From: Acanthopleura granulata | Taxonomy: Eukaryota > Mollusca > Polyplacophora > Chitonida > Chitonidae | Length of the DNA stretch: 64,000 nt | Assembly: GCA_016165875.1 (NCBI GenBank) | Contig: JABBOT010000013.1 | Location: 14,460,014 to 14,524,013 of the forward strand | Reading direction: 5' to 3' | In this document: positions 60,209 to 64,000 of the stretch, piece by piece | Position numbering within the stretch: position 1 is the stretch's first letter | Layout: each line of letters starts with the position of its first letter | Program-made: the position numbers and the translations under genes | The notes under the pieces: model-generated | Seen by the model: only the letters and a program-made list of their open reading frames with translations | What the model was told of the DNA's origin: nothing | Databases searched by the model: none

Positions 60209-60723
60209 GTCAGTGGTTTTACTAAATTCTTTACTCAATTCGCTTACCAAACCTGACCGCCATCGCACATGAAATCCAGTATTAGACAGGGGTACAACAA
60301 ATACATGAGCATCTAGTGTACTGGGACCCTGAAAATAGTACTCATAAATCTCAAATGGGTCAGAATCCAGTCCAACTTATGTGTGTGCCTCATTGTACAA
60401 TCGCACGCAGAAAATCGATACTAACAAATCTATAAATTTCAAAACTTATTTTCAACAAAACCACGAAGACTAAACATTTACACTCCAATAAAGATACGGA
60501 GATAGGCAAGGCTGAAAATATGCAAAAGAACATGCGCCACCCATTTCCAGTGGTGTTAGGAAGTATTTGCTTTACACAGAAATGGAAAAAGCTTCGTTTT
60601 AAACCCGGACAGGGCACTTGTGCAATCCACGTTCTCGTTCTCCGTGGGGAAATTGTGACAGTACTCGGTCAACGACGCTCGTGTGGCCATTTGTAGAGTC
60701 TGACATCCATACAACACTGAGAG

Positions 60724-61000
60724 AACAGACTAAAAAAACTGAGTTTTCTAATACAGCTCATTCCACTCAGAAAACTGAGTCATAAGACTATATTGGTTGA
60801 GTCATGGAAAACTCATATTATTGTCTTACTGACTCATACATGGTCAATGAGTTCTTTGATTTCTCTTGTAAGTCACCTAACCAGTCAGATGAGTCTTTAA
60901 TGACTTGGTCGATAAGGTCATATGATTCTGAGTTGAATTATCGCTACTGGAAAACTCAGATTTTTGAGTCCGTTGACCCTGAGTTTTGTCTTAGTGAAGT
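60724..61000 (+). repeat. Cluster of TGAGT/ACTCA motifs
   Basis: About 15 copies of GAGT or ACTC occur in 280 bp, including TTGAGTCAT, CTGACTCAT, ACTGAGTTTTC and AAAACTGAGTC. Several are perfect AP-1-like TGAGTCA or TGACTCA sites. Motifs lie in both orientations without a fixed period. Confidence 0.55.
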
Positions 61001-61066
61001 CACTGTTCCTATAGGAGCACTGATGACAACAAGCGGTAGTTCGGCGTCGGCTGCTGTGCGTTGGAA

Positions 61067-61142
61067 ATGGCTTCTCTTTCACAAATCCGATGTGCACATC
61101 TGCACCTCACACGTGAGCGTGTTCGTAAAGAAGATGCCAAAG
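61067..61142 (+). CDS. Possible first coding exon, unrecognised
   Basis: ATG opens MASLSQIRCAHLHLTRERVR then KEDAK and ends at an excellent donor, AAAG|GTAAGT, in phase 1. No downstream exon is found in the remaining 2.8 kb. The donor side (AGGTAAGTGGTTTAC) resembles the end of the candidate at 60121-60208. Confidence 0.28.
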
Positions 61143-61209
61143 GTAAGTGGTTTACATCAGACACTTAGATCATCCCCCCATAACATTGCTTGTTGTTGCC
61201 TCAGTTAAA

Positions 61210-61580
61210 AATTCTTCATTATGGCGTTATACAACAATCAGTCAATCAACCATTTTGATCAGGCACAATATAAGCGTACACAATACTATTTTAAATTTAT
61301 ATCTTTAATGAAATAAGCGGGAAAAGAAAAGCATTCGTTCAGCTGAAATTTAAATGCATAAAAACACCGAATAAACGTTGTAAAACATTGACAAAGGTGA
61401 TATTTAAGAAAGTGGAAACGTGATTTACTATTTCGGTTTTAATTAAAGTGCTTTTGATCAAGAGGTGAAGGACTGTATTGTTTGTCAAACTGATCAGTGG
61501 AAATGAAAATATCATACTCTCGATTTGAACTATTTTAAATCAGGGTATAATTGCTCAGTGACCGATTGAAGAGTACGCTT
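61210..61580. other. Unannotated stretch
   Basis: AT-rich sequence without recognisable features. Confidence 0.45.
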
Positions 61581-61585
61581 GCGCA

Positions 61586-61808
61586 GCACGATAGCTCAAG
61601 ATCCCCTCACTAAGGCGGTCGCTGTGAGTTCATGTCCAACTCATGCTGACTCTCTCTCCGGTCGTACGTGGAAAGGTCTGCCAGCATCGTGCGAATGGTC
61701 GTGGGTTTCCCCCGGCTCTGTCCTGTTTCCCCCCACCACAAGGCTGTCGTTTCATAAGTGAGATATTCCTGAGTACGGCGTAATACTCCACTCAAGTAAA
61801 TAAATAAA
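61586..61808 (+). mobile_element. Full-length SINE with tRNA-like head
   Basis: Head GCACGATAGCTCAAGATCCC, B-box region GCTGTGAGTTCATGTCC, body CGTACGTGGAAAGGTCTGCC and GCGAATGGTCGTGGGTTTCC, diverged CCACCACAAGGCTGTCG, and tail GAGTACGGCGTAATACTCC with AAATAAATAAA. About 223 bp. Confidence 0.92.
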
Positions 61809-61899
61809 GCTTTGCGCAGTCGAAAAAGGAACATCGAGCACCAAGCAACTATATGTTCACCCACCCACATACTGTTTACATACAACACAGGTGCTCTGG

Positions 61900-62820
61900 T
61901 TTAGAGCTAACTTCTGTAACCCCTCGCCCACCCCATACCCAACCCACACACGCACACACACAGACCATACTTCAAAAAGCAAAATAAAACCTCTCGTTTA
62001 ACAATTTTAAAAAATTAAAAACTGAATTTTGCGGTTTCAACAACAAAAAAAAAACATTACAACTTGCACTTTTGCTTTGTCAACCCATCGCAAGTGGATT
62101 ATCACAAGGCTAGTATAACAAAGGGAGCGTTATCCTCAGAAGTAGCTAATTACCAATCAAGTTATCACTTCGCCTTTGGTTATTATTATAATTCATCGCT
62201 CTGGGATCCCTTTGGTAAGAACCCTGGCAGACATCGGAAATCTACTTGTCCCCAGGGGCCTGCGGATTTAAACACACTTTATATACTTTATCAGCTATTC
62301 ATCGCCGTCCAGGTTTGACAGGACAGTCACGTGTCCGTCACGTGCGAGTCACGTGCGTCACGTTCGAAAGCAAACATATTGAGGCCACGTCTGCCCATTG
62401 CTTATTTGAGTGCTCACAATGTGAAAATATATACATACACTATTCGGTACACTGAATAAATGAAAAACAACAGAGCAGTGTTTTTTTAGTGGGGTGGGGG
62501 GTAGGTTTTTTTTCTTCAAGACTTTTTTTTTATGGTTTAAGAACAAGCTGTAGGGAACACTATATTATCCAACTTTTTACGTTTTCATTTATAGTCATCA
62601 TTTTCAGCCCGATCTGCAAAATCCACCCCGTTTCCTGAGACGCAGTTAAATGTGTGGCACGTGTTAGTTATGCTCTGATGGACGAATGGACTGGCTACCA
62701 GAGAGATAGATCGGCTTCAACATCGCACTAAAAGACTAGATGAGCGAGTTGAAGAAAAACGCACAGTGGCTGTATGAGTTTGCATGTACGTATATATAGT
62801 ATTCCAGACGATTGCATATG
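61900..62820. other. Unannotated stretch
   Basis: Short CA-rich run at about 61935-61965, repeated GTCACGTGxG motifs at 62325-62360 (four CACGTG/CACGT sites in 35 bp), and a G-rich GTGGGGTGGGGGG at 62490. No gene recognised. A 30-codon coiled-coil-like frame ending VEEKRTVAV at about 62777 is too short to claim. Confidence 0.4.
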
Positions 62821-62825
62821 GGTGT

Positions 62826-62890
62826 GCCGGTGTAGTGGTAGAGTCACCAGGCTAGAAGCGGGTTCAAATCCCGCCTTTGTTGGACCCACT
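62826..62890 (+). repeat. tRNA-like sequence (tRNA pseudogene or SINE head)
   Basis: GTAGTGGTAGAGTC resembles a D-arm/A-box, and GCGGG-TTCAAAT-CCCGC forms a perfect T-arm with B-box. The anticodon arm is missing and the acceptor ends do not pair, so it is not a functional tRNA. Confidence 0.6.
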
Positions 62891-63174
62891 GCAGCTTTGC
62901 GCCACAGTAATGTATGTCCGTGTGCGTTATGACAAAAACATTCTAAATTTTTACTATACCCAACATACGGGAAGTTGGTGATTTTCGCGGCTCAGAATAA
63001 TTTTATAAAATCATAAGATATTGTAAAAGTTATACCTTTTCTTTTCTCACTCTTATCTGCTGGAACAATTTTTACTGTGCATGCATGTTACATACTTGAA
63101 ATTACATTCGGACACTTCAGTGTTTCACCATTGATTCGCCAGTTATATCCTAATTACGTTGAGTTCTCATGATT

Positions 63175-63362
63175 GAAAAGGTTGGCTCGCTGCGGCTGAG
63201 AGGTCGCGTGTTCGAATCAAGTCCTGGTTACTTTGCATATGGCTTTAAGAGGTTTGTTAGGTATCTGGAGAAGGGCATTTTTAAACTCCGGGCACACCTA
63301 TTTCTTCCATGGGCCCACAAACTTTCCCGCCGTGATATAAGTAAATCAAAACAAATAAATAT
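63175..63362 (+). repeat. tRNA-headed SINE-like element
   Basis: Head GGCTGAGAGGTCGCGTGTTC then GAATCAAGTCC, an unfamiliar body, and a 3' end (CCCGCCGTGATATAAGTAAA then TCAAAACAAATAAAT) similar to the abundant SINE tail. Confidence 0.5.
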
Positions 63363-63364
63363 AT

Positions 63365-64000
63365 TAATATCACCATATATATCATGTTTTATTCTTTTAA
63401 AAGTACGACTTTTTTTATTTCAAGACCCGAAGAGGTGTTGAACTCTGGTCTCACACATTATACAAATGTTGTCATTTCTCTATAAACTGGCTCTATCGGT
63501 CAGAGACCTGGTCCATACTGTGTGTTGTTGAAGTATGTTTAGTTTATTGACATATTATGTTTGTAAAATACATAGTGATTATGAAAGGCTCCGAGCAGTT
63601 GAACACGATCAGAATGACGTGTTTTCTAAAGAGAAACAAGTCGATGACACTCCGAGCAATGCTTTTTTCCACAATATGATTCCATATTTAAAGCCTGAAT
63701 AATTTATAATGAATATTCCGGATTCTTTTTCTTTTTAACGTGAGAATTCCACTCGCTAGCCTTTCACGCACTGGCCGCGAGCTACCCCCGGTGAAACATG
63801 AATTGATTGGATAATTAACACGCGACAAACATTAACCAATGGGCGAGTCAATAATCCACCAGGACGGGGGAGAAATGGTATAGTTTTAACCAGCTAGAAC
63901 ACTCACTCAAAGATGTCCAAGCTTAACTGTCAGCTGAGTAAGAGGTAAACCGATCTTGGATTTTAGTAGCTCTGGATCGACTGGCTCGACAGGCTCGCAT
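63365..64000. other. Unannotated end of window
   Basis: No recognised gene. The segment TTCCACTCGCTAGC at 63748 resembles TTCCACTCGCTACG at 7067, hinting at another diverged dispersed repeat. Confidence 0.35.

Noticed and set aside
62826..62890. Functional tRNA gene
   Set aside because: The T-arm is good but there is no anticodon arm and the acceptor stem does not pair.

Overview
This window reads as nuclear DNA of an animal, most likely a mollusc. It is AT-rich and mostly non-coding, its few genes are split by short GT-AG introns, and it is full of short interspersed and palindromic repeats. The molluscan call rests mainly on one SINE family seen about 20 times. Its copies carry a tRNA-like head, a conserved GC-rich body with an 'ATAATGCTGGCCGCC' block, and an 'ACACCAATCAAATAAAT' tail. 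This pattern fits tRNA-headed SINEs known from molluscs (RUDI / V-SINE type), but I assign the name from memory, not from a search.

Two genes are solid. On the minus strand, HDDC2 (5'-deoxynucleotidase HDDC2, HD-domain family) can be assembled completely from six exons (28000-31807), giving 197 residues with all HD-domain metal ligands. On the plus strand, MRPS28 (mitochondrial small ribosomal subunit protein bS1m) has two coding exons (31978-33178) and 223 residues. Their start codons are 170 bp apart, head to head, around a compact promoter with CCAAT and ETS-like elements. These housekeeping genes are the only confidently active loci I see.

Region by region: 1-5100 is intergenic with five SINE fragments, a perfect-looking hairpin and one weak exon candidate. 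5150-6423 holds a broken zinc-finger plus transposase-like gene. 6500-11300 holds repeats and scattered exon-like pieces of a related family. 11400-12000 is a large palindrome. 12900-13800 carries a direct duplication and 14206-14355 is an assembly gap. 20900-21170, 22283-23164 and 25087-26662 are three different inverted-repeat structures. 28000-33180 is the gene pair. 33200-48200 is a gene desert with SINEs and a GACA/GTCA microsatellite. 48527-48740 is a mariner-like MITE with TA duplications. 49160-52150 and 56180-56570 hold minisatellites. 53990-55000 is CpG-rich and may be a promoter and first exon. 58264-58646 repeats the element at 24131-24536. 60120-61150 has exon-like pieces and a cluster of TGAGTCA-like motifs.

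The strongest 'undescribed' material is the set of structured non-autonomous elements (foldback, MITE and CRE-motif repeats), not a new enzymatic system. No viral, CRISPR or bacterial features are present.
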